A stretch of 54,030 nt of DNA from Protostelium mycophagum (lineage: Eukaryota > Evosea > Variosea > Protosteliida > Protosteliaceae): the NCBI GenBank assembly GCA_002081555.1, contig KV920987.1:1-54030 (forward strand). Reading direction: 5' to 3'. Made by a program: the position numbers and the translations under genes. The notes under the pieces are model-generated. The model ran no database searches. It was not told the DNA's origin and was given only the letters and a program-made list of their open reading frames with translations. This document shows, piece after piece, positions 11,936 to 23,605 of the stretch (the first letter of the stretch is position 1; every line of letters begins with the position of its first letter).

Positions 11936-12829
11936 AGAGAAGAATTTACTTTACCTCGTGTTGTTGCACTTGATGTGGTTGTACGCTCGAGGAATGAAGT
12001 CATTCACCTTTTAAAGAATGAGTTCTCTGCACAAAGGGAGTCCGTGAATTCTTCCATTGCACGTATTTGCGTACGAACTGTTCCATACTTGGAGACAGAC
12101 AAAAGCATCCGCTCAGCAGAAATATGGTGATGTTCAGCTCAAAGTCTTCTGTTGTGACCAGCACGAGCTTCCAATGCAGAAATTAAGTGAGCCATAGGCA
12201 ACCTTCACAAAAAACTCGAAGCACGTTCGCCACTTATCCAGCCGACACGGGAAACTGTCGAAAAAGAGGATGAGTGGCAGTAGTGTGCGTACGCTACATC
12301 GGGATTCTCCATCCTTTTATTGTTCTTCACACCAATCCTGGGACATTTGAAGTGCTCATTCCTGCTGTCAATAAATTCCCGATCTGAAATTAACAAATTC
12401 TTAGGAAATTCACAACGAACCGAGGTATGTACGTACCCGGGAATGTCCAGTCTAAATAGAAATGTTCCTGTGCGATGATTGGACCCAATATATGTGAGGG
12501 ACTAGCCGAAAATGCGGCAACGAACCACATCGTTCCGCTGAAAGTGTCACAAACCTCTCTTATTCCCCCTGCCTCAAGTTCCAGATTTGATGTGTTGACA
12601 TTCGTTATGTCTGCCCGAAAAGTATGAGATATAAAGTTGACTTCAAAGGCTGGGTTTCAGACGAACTGGTCAAATAAATGCTTTTTCGAATGTAATTCCC
12701 AGATAAAGTCTCCGGTATGGTATGTCAGCGCTTTGAGAATCAGACACTGTAAAAACATAAACTCTTTCGCAGACCGAAAGACAGGCAGTCAACTTGACAC
12801 GAAAGACATTACACACTAAGCTCGACAAC
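11936..12829. other. Gene-free stretch
   Basis: Apart from an open frame without a methionine right after the previous stop (about 11950-12130), nothing coding is supported. The short minus-strand frame at 12205-12396 shows no domain. The end of the region is presumably the promoter of the following gene. Confidence 0.45.
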
Positions 12830-13648
12830 ATGAACCGAAAGGACTCGAATTCTAAAGCCATCGCGTACACACGTGTGTGGAATCAGAGGGAGTGGACTCG
12901 CTTCAAAGAGAACTGCCTTCTATACGCTAGTCGTCAGGTTTCTGCCAAGATCCACAGAGATAGAGTCATGCCAGCACCATTAAAACGTATGTCAGGACGA
13001 ATGTGGAGGTTTGCAATACTGAATGTCAGCAGGACACCGTGGAATCTTCTTCTACATCTTGAGAGGTGCTTTTGTAGACAATGATGGACACAGATGGAAG
13101 CCAAGTCAAGGAGAAAGAAAAGTGGGCAGAAGACTTGTCAAGAGATACTACTATTCGAGGACATTTACCGGGGTGAGCCGCCACCTCTCCAGCATGAACA
13201 TTAATGGCCAGACCTGGACATTCGTGGAATATCACTCCAGTAAGATGACCAAGGCTGGCTTAGAAGATATCGAAACAGCCATGGACCACGCATCCTGGTC
13301 AAAACTCCTCGAAGATGTGGAGGATATACGTATAGACTCATCAGACCAAAGCAGTAGTGATGAAGAAATTGTTGCACCATCCTATGAAGTCCTCCCACCA
13401 TCTTATGACTTCAAAGATTATGACATCCTCTTCGAGGTAATGGAGAATGAGCACCCTTGATGTCGTCCTAAATATTTCCTCAGGCTGATCCTTCTCACCT
13501 GTGGGATACACAACGCATCGACGACTTTACGATGCCTCCCGTGACAGAACCAACACCGAACTGTTGGGAGGATCCAGTGTTTCAAAGTGAACTGAGACAC
13601 CTTTATAACGAATGGACAGCCAGCAAATCCTGGAACATCAGCTACTGA
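12830..13648 (+). CDS. Unrecognised protein with a WRKY/CG-1-reminiscent basic segment
   Basis: Exon 1 begins MNRKDSNSKAIAYTR and ends PAPLK. A 45-bp GTATGT...CAG intron leads into PGHRGIFFYILRGAFVDNDG. Next is HRWKPSQGERKVGRRLV, then KRYYYSR, and about 25 residues later TWTFVEYHSS. This Trp-basic-Tyr-Tyr layout resembles the DNA-binding cores of WRKY and CG-1 proteins, but I see no zinc ligands and no clear family signature. An acidic, serine-rich segment (DSSDQSSSDEE) follows, then proline/tyrosine-rich PSYEVLPPSY, and after one more intron a final exon ending SKSWNISY. A sequence-specific DNA-binding role, for example like amoebozoan CudA-type factors, is only a guess. Confidence 0.65.
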
Positions 13649-13785
13649 ACATGTATCATGGATGTAATAAATGTGTATGTATGTATGATGGATCTATAAT
13701 TTATTTCTTTATAGATTTTCTTTTTATATATTTTTATAGAACATAAAAACCCAAAAATACAAACATTGGCTTTTCATTTATTTTC

Positions 13786-14980
13786 TTAAGCCAAATCGTC
13801 CTCAGCTTCAGCCTGTATGTCGTTCTTTATGCGCAGGAGCAGTGTGGTCTTCCAGGGGTCCAGCTTGCTCACTGAATCGTAATCTACAACGGCCTGGGTG
13901 AACTCCTCCTTGTCGTACCCTTCCACAGCGGCGAGGATCCTCTCGAGGAATTTACATTCTCTGGAGCTGGGAAAAGAGACGTCCAAGTCTTTGTATCTCT
14001 CAAGTGCTCTCTTGCTGGACACAAAGTCCTTTTTTTGTCAGTACCTCATGGTGTTTGTGTAAGATGTGATTTGATTGAATGATCAACCTCGATCAGAAAC
14101 ACAGTTAATTTTTTTTAGAGGTGATGATCTTTAAGTTACCTTGGTGCAAAGGCGGCATAGAAGAGCTCTAAAGAAGTAGTCTTTTACACTCCATTTGGTC
14201 AGGTTGTTATCGAGAGACTTCTTTCCAACTTCCTCGTAAATACCGATGGCTCTTTCATAGTTTGATAATTTGGCAGACATCTCGGCCACCTTCAAAAGAC
14301 ATCCATTTGCAGCGCTAAGAAAATGTAAATTTCGAAATAAGAGGTGCCCGATGGATCTATAATAAATGTGAACATGACAGATCACACACCTGGAAGAGTT
14401 CTCTCCATCGTAATAATCACCGGCCTTTTGATAAGCTTCCACGGCCTGCTCTGTCTCGTTAGCTTTCTCGTACATCTCTGCAATCTCCTTCTGGTGCTTG
14501 GCCGCGATCGAGAATCTGCGAAGGTCAGATGATCACAAAATCTTCACATCTAAATTCACAAACCTTCCTTCTCCAACATATAAATCGACGGCGATAGAGA
14601 TGCAGCGAACTGCCTCTACACAAACAATCAACACAAGATTAGAATATTCGTTTGTTTACCTGAAACGATGGTCTTAGAGTAGCAGTTACCAGCGTTGACG
14701 TAATCTGTAGCAGTCTCATGTTTAGAACCAAGCTTGCTGTGGCATTCAGCTGAACGAACAAAGGCAGCTCCTGCTTGATCCCCTGATTCAATCAGATGAC
14801 ACACTCTGAGCGTGATTCGAACTCACATTGTTTCTGATTCTTATACATATTAGCAGCTCTTGTATACATATCGGCCGCCTCCTCAAATCTGGCCTCCCCT
14901 GAGAACCAGCTGGATAATCCACCCTTCAATTTTTTATCAGCCTTCTCTATCAGCTCCTCAGCAGGTCCTTTTTTCTCCAT
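13786..14980 (-). CDS. Alpha-SNAP (soluble NSF attachment protein)
   Basis: This protein adapts the AAA ATPase NSF to assembled SNARE complexes so that they can be pulled apart after membrane fusion. The start MEKKGPAEELIEKADKK is followed by the membrane-attachment loop GGLSSWFSGEARFEEAA and the first TPR-like helices, YTRAANMYKNQ. Later exons give AECHSKLGSKHETA, EIAEMYEKANETEQAVEAY and YERAIGIYEEVGKKSLDNN. The C-terminus includes FPSSRECKFLERILAAVE and ends with acidic residues and Leu-Ala (EDDLA), like the conserved NSF-stimulating leucine tail of alpha-SNAP. It is about 290 residues long, as usual, with seven or so short introns. It is convergent with the gene ending at 13648. Confidence 0.92.
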
Positions 14981-15179
14981 CTTGTCTGTGTATTTGTGCG
15001 AAAATGTGTGGTGGATGTGGCTCCGGTTTGACCTTGCACCGTCTACAATTCTCTGAAACCTCTTTTCACACAGCAACAACGACAGAAAAGTGCAAACAAC
15101 CTTCATAGACATTCACATTTATTTTTTATTGGAGGATGTTGAAAATCCAATTCTGGTGTCCTCTTTCTTGTCATACATC

Positions 15180-15640
15180 TCACTTGGCAGTTGCAACGTT
15201 GGTCCCTCCTTTCGCCTTATTGAATTTGTTCCTGATCACATGAGTCCGCTGCAACAAAACCGCTCGAGAAAAAATCCAACAAAAATAATCAGAAATCAAC
15301 CATCTACAACGACTCTCCAGGACAGTCTACAACCAACCAAAACTCATTTATACCTAACAGCGTAAGGCCTCAAAAATGTCGTCGGTTGTGAGTGGACGAG
15401 AGCGGTTAGATTCGGGAAGGTCTCGCCGTTATACTCGAAGCCAGCGTCAGACATATAGATGTCGATCTTCTTCGTGACGAGCTCATTGTTTTCACCTCTA
15501 GATACGTAGCTTAGGGCTAAGCACCCGGGCTCGTCGCTCGGCGTAAACATAAAGGTGCCGAATGCGCTCTTGGAGAGTGTTTGGGCGGCAAGAGTCGGGT
15601 TAGAAGTGCGGTGGAACCACCTTTTTGTATCAGTTGACAT
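15180..15640 (-). CDS. Small SH2-only protein lacking the FLVR arginine
   Basis: About 115 residues form a single SH2 domain: KRWFHRTSNPTLAAQTL, then GTFMFTPSDEPGCLALSYV, a variable strand region, and FPNLTALVHSQ. In normal SH2 domains the second block reads GTFLVR, and its arginine clamps the phosphate of phosphotyrosine. Here that position is threonine, so ordinary phosphotyrosine binding is unlikely. One intron (GTATAA...TCAG) leads to a basic tail, KFNKAKGGTNVATAK. The start ATG is preceded by an in-frame open stretch shared with the 3' end of the phosphatase gene 147 bp upstream. The close tandem position next to a tyrosine phosphatase hints at shared pathway membership, but no more than that. 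Confidence 0.72.
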
Positions 15641-15786
15641 TTTATATATAAATGGTGTGTTTCGCCGCAAATCAAAAACAAATCTTGTAGTGCCAAAGTG
15701 CATTTTACACAACACAAAAAACAATACGCAAAGTTGACAAAGGTGAAACATATAGCAGCGCCAAAGAAATGTCTGAAAATGTAAAC

Positions 15787-17479
<1,693 letters not shown>

Positions 17480-17726
17480 TTTGCGGGCGGATGAAGTCGA
17501 GTTGGGGGAGACTGGGGGTTCTTCGACTGCAAAGAATGAGACACGGTAACTGACGGGAGGAATGCGGTTTCAATAGATATTGGCACTAATGTTTGTCGTA
17601 CTCTTGCGGCAGAGCCGGGTGTGTTCGGTGGAAAAACAGTCCGGGAGTGTCTGAGTCGTACAGACTTCTTGACCGTACGTAACGTATTGTTTGGTTGTGA
17701 GCATCCCCGAAGTTTTACGCAAAAAA

Positions 17727-19647
17727 TTAAGTGTGGAACTGTCTATAAGGAGCGGAGAACTTGTCACATGCGGTACTACTACCACTCCGTTTTCCCGCGC
17801 TTTCACAAAATAATATCGTTGTAGATTGCTGAGAAATTTCTGGGAATGTTCACCTCTGGCGATAGGAGCGACATACGAATCCGCATAAGAGATGAGAAGA
17901 GCGACGACTGATTCGTTCGGGCTTTCTAAAGCTACGTGTACAGGTGTTCTGCCCACAGCATTGGCCAAGTGTGGGTTGGGTTGGTATTTCAGGACCTGAG
18001 ATGGTGAATGATTAGAAATGATGTCGGTGATGGTTGTGGAGTTTTGGCTTCCGCACATCTGCTTATTATTTTTTCATGGCTCGCCACATCATTTTGTCGT
18101 TAAATACAAAACATGATGTGTAATGAGCTCACCAGTTCGACTGTGGAAGTAGTCTTGTGACATCTGGACACATCAGATCATCATTAAATGAGAAAATATT
18201 GAAGTCCACCTCGCCACGGCAATATGCAAGATAGTATCTCCTGTCCTGCTGTTCTGACAATTGATGAGTGTCTGATCGTCTTTAATGTGTTCCATCAACA
18301 AGTTTAAGACGATGAGATCTCTCGCTGTTTTTGCCATTCTGAAGGCTAAATGCAAGGCTGTCTCTCCTGTAAAATCTCTGGTCGAGAGGTTAACGCCGTT
18401 TGCCAAGAGCAGCTGCACCAAATCTAAATTAGTAACTGAGATGGCCATGTGGAGGGCAGTCCTTCCAGAGTCCAATTCGGTCTGATAACGGTAAATGAAA
18501 ATAAATCATGTATGATTAAAGAGATCTTACCGCGTTAACGTTAGCTCCTTTCTCGATAAGAACAGCCACAACAGAATTAAGAGAGGCCATAACGGCCATG
18601 TGAAGAGGTGCACGAGGTCCGTTCATCTTGTTTGGATTAGCTTTGTATTTGTTCAACATGATAAGGGCCAATTGTGGCATAGAAGACTGCAGACTCAATC
18701 CAAGAGGCGAAAGAGTCTGTTTAATGTTAAATGTTTTTCCATCAGATGATTAGAGATCACCTGTGTGGTATCATTTGGCCCGTCTGGAGAGGCTCCGGCT
18801 TGCAAGAAGAGTTCTGCTGATTCTACGGACCCGGAGGCAATGGATGCCAGAAGGCATTGCTGGTATGTGCTGGAGAAGTCCTTTTGCGGGTATTGCGCCG
18901 GCCTTATGTGCCCAAAAAAGTATTTGAGCTTTTCCACATTAGATTGTTGTGATGCTTCTAATAATTGTGCTTCTATGCTGGCTGCATCAAGTTTAATGGA
19001 TCTATATTAAATACATGATTGATTACCGGAATCGACAAAAGCTATTGCAGAAGTCGGTCTGCCCTCTTTAAATGCCTGTGTGATAAATAAACAAAGAATT
19101 TGAGAAGTCTTTCGCGTACATGTCCAGGGGGAGTATATTCATTCTGTGTTCCAGCTCGTGGACGACTTCTGCTTTGGGCCCTCGAAGATTGAATCTCATT
19201 CAAATTGAGGAGAGAATCGATGGCAACCTCTAAATTCCCTCCGGCATCATTCAAAGTGTTGATGATGGTGGCAACACTTAGACTAGCAAACATAGCTTGT
19301 AGTTGTTCCTGTTTTTCTGGGCAATGTCAAGGATTACATGACATGGCGGTTCTATAGCACGAACACATATAATTCTATATCATTCTCAGTCTAAAACATA
19401 CCAGCGAGGTCCTTGCGTTTTTCTTGTTCTCTTCGCAATACCTGTATGTTTTCAGAATTGATTACATCTTTGGTTTTCAGGCCAGACAATGTAAAGCACC
19501 TGTTCCTTCTCGTCCACTGCACTTCCAGATGCGACCTAGATAATGTCAGAAAATAAAGCAGATATTACCAGATATGAGAGCAACCTGTGGTGGTGGGGTC
19601 TGTGCAGGAGTGTTGGAAGATTTACCACGACCAAAGAGACCTTTCAT
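17727..19647 (-). CDS. CUE-domain and ankyrin-repeat protein
   Basis: The protein starts MKGLFGRGKSSNTPAQTPP and has a charged helix of the type QVLRREQEKRKDL. It then carries a CUE-like ubiquitin-binding domain (ASLSVATIINTLNDAGGNL followed by EVAIDSLLNL, about 19190-19290). The rest is a series of five or more ankyrin repeats between about 18930 and 17900, with typical phrases such as GRTALHMAIS, TGETALHLAF, GDTILHIAV and GRTPVHVALESPNESVVALL. I end it at 17727 because the last 150 bp of open frame contain a likely GTGAAC...AAAG intron rich in the intron words. Without that splice the frame runs to 17570. A ubiquitin-linked scaffold role is inferred. Confidence 0.75.
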
Positions 19648-20112
19648 TTTAAATCAAGTGATTTCTCTTGACACTCTATTTGGGTATTTCTGAGAGCTGA
19701 GTCACAGAAGAGAAAAATCCCAACAGGTGTTTCTGAAGAGGCCTGGTGATTCGGGAGGTGATGGAGATGGTTGAGCCCCTTTTGAAAAAGGGTTCGCGTT
19801 AACAAACGTCACCGTAAAAAAGTTTGACCGTTGCCAAGGAGATGACATCCAAAAATAGGTACTTGTCCTTCGAGCTCAGCAAAAACACGAAGGACACGGT
19901 CCCATCTGTTTCCTACACATGATGCCCAGTAGAATCATCTGCTCAGAAGGGAGATGCCTGTGTTTCTCTTGAACAAAAGTGTAGATTGGCAGATGTCAAA
20001 AGCGAGTGGAAAATTGAGTTCCCAAGGGAACCAGATGAATTGCTTGTAGACCAACATGAATTACGTAGCAACTCTTTTCTTCCTCATATGTGATCTCTGA
20101 TACAATTTCTCG

Positions 20113-22028
20113 ATGGATCCCTACGTTGAGAGAGGCCCTGACTGGAAATACGATGATAGAAAGAAGCCAAGACCAGGATGGCAACCTAATCATGAGACAG
20201 GACTGGAGAAAGGGGATCCCAAGAAATTCTTCGATCAATTTCCAATAGACGGATTAGAGAGAGGAAGGATTGAGAGAATCAAAGAAGAGCAGGACCAAAG
20301 TCTTTTTCCAATCCCTCTTGTACACCCCATAGACAAACACAGAAAGGGGACGGCATTTCAAAAATTGAGTGATAAAGAGCTGTGGGAGTATGGAAATATC
20401 CAAGATCAGCACGTGAAACCTAATGCGGACTGGGACTTGGAGTACTACAGACCCATGTTACCCACGAGTTACGCCAGAAATGGTATGAATCACTTATATT
20501 CTCCTGTTATATTTATATATAAATCATCCAAATGAGATTTGACATCACAATTGATGTTCTCTTGAAAAGCACGGGTAACAAATGATTCCCACACTAGAAC
20601 CGTGATAACTCATAACACTGCGGTAGAGCCACAGTACTATAACACTTACAAATAACACTGTCTTTATTTGACAAATCATCGGTCCATCAGCTGCATCATT
20701 AAAATTCGTGATTGCTTTTTTACACCAAAAATGAGCACTTCCATGAAAAGTACCACAACTCTCGCCTTTTAATAATTTTTAGCTGCTGAGGCGGGGCACT
20801 CTGACGGTTTCATAAAGTCCAGAGGAATCCTGCCGCTGGTTTATGGTCGAAGACAGAGCTTCTACAAGCCTGATGTGGCTGATGTCGAGAGACAACGCCA
20901 CACCATGGGACGTGTGGATGAGTTCATCAAGTCTTTCCTCAGAATGGGTAGATCTTTATATATCTTCCTTCTCCACGGAATGATGGAGCGGTATAATTTT
21001 GTGGCATTTCTTGGCTGCAGCTCAGCCGCAGTGTAGATTGTTACGTGATGAGAGGACACATACTGGATTCTTTTTAGACAGAAATGGAGATGCGGCTCAG
21101 CCGGTCTATTTATAGCTCTGCCCTCTTTTTTACAAAGTTGTGCCGCGGCACAACAGTATTTCACCGTTGTGTATATCTCGCTATTGTTGGTGAAAACTCA
21201 CTTGATTCTAACCCAACAGACCACAACGAAATATAGACAACGAACAGACATACTGACGAGCGTAGCTGGTCTCGGTGCAACGGTAGGATTTTTCAGAGGA
21301 ATTCACGGTGCTTATAGACAAGTGAGGAGTGTTCCTGGCTGGGAGGTGTGAATCTGCTCGAAATTTTTTACCTGTTTTATTTTTAAGGCTAAGCTTGTGA
21401 CATCATGTGATATCTCAAGATGATATCTTTGAATGATATTGATGAAGTGTAGGTCAGAATACATACCGATGGAAGACTTCGCAAAGACATATTCCGCAGG
21501 AAAGTGTTCCTGACAATGAGATTCACCGCAACAAGATGGATTCAATACTGTCCGTATTTTCATTCAACTTTCAAACTTTCATTTTCCCGCCAAAAAACGC
21601 TGACAAACATAGGGTTAGCTTTCTCCCTCATCCATTACTGCTGCAACAGAGCCTCAGGACTTGAACACACCAGCACACTGCCCATCTCCCTCTTTATTGC
21701 GGGAGGCATCGTCGGCTCAAAGCAGGGTCTCTACGGAATGCTAAAGTTTGGCACCGGCTTCAGCGCTATGGGATTCGCTATAGCTCTGTTTTTGAATGCA
21801 GAGAGGGACGGAAGGGGCATAAACTATGTCATCTTGACACATCCTTACTACAAGGCCGTACAAGAGAAGGTGACGTGTTGTAGATCTCGGTTTCGTTTTG
21901 GCGGGAAGATTTGGCGGTTTGATCGCGTGAAACATGCGGTTGATGAACGTGCAGAATGAACTTTTTTTGATGTGGTGCAGGTGGAAGCCATCAGCAACAA
22001 GTTTTCGAGGAAGTCACTTGGCATCTAA
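20113..22028 (+). CDS. Possible Tim17/22/23-family or complex I membrane protein
   Basis: The N-terminal half (MDPYVERGPDWKYDD and onward) is soluble, charged and proline-rich. After an intron of about 320 bp come GHSDGFIKSRGILPLVYGRR and a helix-forming MGRVDEFIKSFLR. The C-terminal half has glycine-rich hydrophobic segments, SVAGLGATVGFFRGIHGAYR (about 21260-21320), then ISLFIAGGIVGSKQGLYGML and SAMGFAIALFLNAERDGRG. The Gly-rich helices followed by arginine and a repeated hairpin layout are reminiscent of Tim17/Tim22/Tim23 proteins and the complex I subunit B14.7, but I cannot assign it firmly. It has no cleavable presequence. The intron at about 20945-21220 contains hairpin elements listed separately. 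Confidence 0.55.
20994..21175. repeat. Hairpin-rich insert within an intron
   Basis: Within a long intron lie several short inverted repeats: GCTGCAGCTCAGCCGCAG, GCGGCTCAGCCG and a perfect 18-bp palindrome, GTTGTGCCGCGGCACAAC (about 21140). The intron is several times longer than its neighbours. It could be a small non-autonomous transposon or a structured intronic RNA. Confidence 0.45.
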
Positions 22029-22189
22029 ATTGAAGAACCTCCTCACGTTCCTGTCAGACTACGCATGGCCTGATCAGCTGAGAATAAAAATAAAAAGAAG
22101 AAACATGATGAGTTTGTGGTGCATACAACTCGAATGAAAAATAATGGCGGGAAAATCAGATGTTTGATATCACCGAGTTCAAAATCGAA

Positions 22190-23202
22190 ATGACAATCAA
22201 GATGAAGGCATTTGACATGGTCGTGGCTGTGTGCGAGAACTGGGGAATAGGGAAAGACAATCGTATGCCATGGATGATCAAGTGAATGAATACTTCCTTC
22301 ACCAGTTGTTTCTGAATGAGTTCAGAAAGGATTTGCAATATTTCAAAAAGAAGACAACAGAGTGCGCAGATCCAACTCTTAAGAATGTTGTGATTATGGG
22401 ACGCATCACATATTTCTCCATTCCTCCCAAATTAAGACCTCTCCCTGGACGTATCAACATCATTCTCAGCAGAAACACGAATCTGAAGAGGTAAATGAAT
22501 ATCTTAGAGCCTATATTGAATCTGCAGCGAAGAGAACTTACCGGAGGATGTGTTGGTGTTCAATTCTCTAGAATCGGCACTGAACGCGGTATATGATGGT
22601 GAATTAAAGGAGAAGGTGAATGATGTATATGTAATTGGTGGCTCACAGATCTACCAACAAGGTATTTCAATCATTGTGACAATCTTGTCCTCAAGCCCAA
22701 ATATTTGTACATCGCACAACAAATGACGTTGTACAAAGCGTGATCTTTGAACATCCCTGAACAATAATGACGCAATGTAGGTCTCGACATTTCCAAGGCA
22801 GATAATGGTGAGATGCAATTCGATTCTGCATTTGTTTCATCTACTGTTTTTTTTGAGTAAAAGAAAACTTTCCAAATTCAAGAATCTGACCGTGTACAGA
22901 TTTTCTTTGCAGAAAAATCTTTGTCACTCACATCATGAAGAATTTTGAATGTGACACTTTTTTCCCGAAATTGGATGATTCTGAACAATACAGAATGACA
23001 GAACCATTTGGATCGGTAGGATCATGATTTTCAACGATTTTTCTGTGAAAATTAGATGAAATTTCGGTGGCGAGAGTGCATCAAGAATGTTTTTGAATTG
23101 AACGAGGCATTTGCTGCAGAGCACCTCGCAATTTTGGTATCATTGATGATGTCCATCACTGCATTTTGGAACTTGATTGCAATGTCCAACTTCGCGGAAT
23201 GA
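22190..23202 (+). CDS. Dihydrofolate reductase, stand-alone
   Basis: The enzyme reduces dihydrofolate to tetrahydrofolate with NADPH. The start MTIKMKAFDMVVAVCENWGI is followed by GKDNRMPW and, across an intron whose acceptor ends TTCAG, KKDLQYFKKKT. Next come NVVIMGRITYFSIPPKLRPL, PGRINIILSRN, LVFNSLESALNAVY and VYVIGGSQIYQQ, all canonical DHFR blocks. Later coding is split into small exons: PKYLYIAQQMT, then FECDTFFPKLDDSEQYRMTE. I tentatively splice at GS to MKFRWRE for the last strand and end at 23202, although reading straight through would stop at about 23027. No thymidylate synthase domain follows, so it is not the fused DHFR-TS found in many protists. In-frame ATGs at 22160 and 22202 are alternative starts. 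Confidence 0.82.
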
Positions 23203-23605
23203 TCATCACAAAAGAAGTCACTTTTGCATCGGGGACATCGAATTGATGAAGTACACAGATTCAAACAGAAGTAGAGGGAGAGAACCAATTTAAATTTACA
23301 ACATACCAAAATATCTCACAAAAGGCACAATAAACGCACGGTGCAGCCTCTTTCTGTGAACGAGCTTGCAGAACAAGTTTTGGAGTTTCCCGCCTTTTTT
23401 AAAGAGATCCCTGGGATCCGTTGAGAAAATTTTTTGAAATTTCGCTTTTGCTTGGAACCTTGTACAGTTGTCACTTCTGGGAAACGGAGTTGGAATAACA
23501 CGGTAATTACCGTGAGATACCTTCGTAATGTATGAAAACCCAAATACACCATTATCTCTCGCACTACACGACAGCAACACAAACTACGCCTACGAAATTA
23601 AGAAG

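Noticed and set aside
23050-23582. A minus-strand frame with B-box-like CPRCKSDFFCDDHSAKL and a nearby CVYCAFC in another frame
   Set aside because: The cysteine pattern looks tempting, but the two pieces are in different frames, no AG acceptor lies between them, and the region overlaps the likely last exon of DHFR on the other strand.
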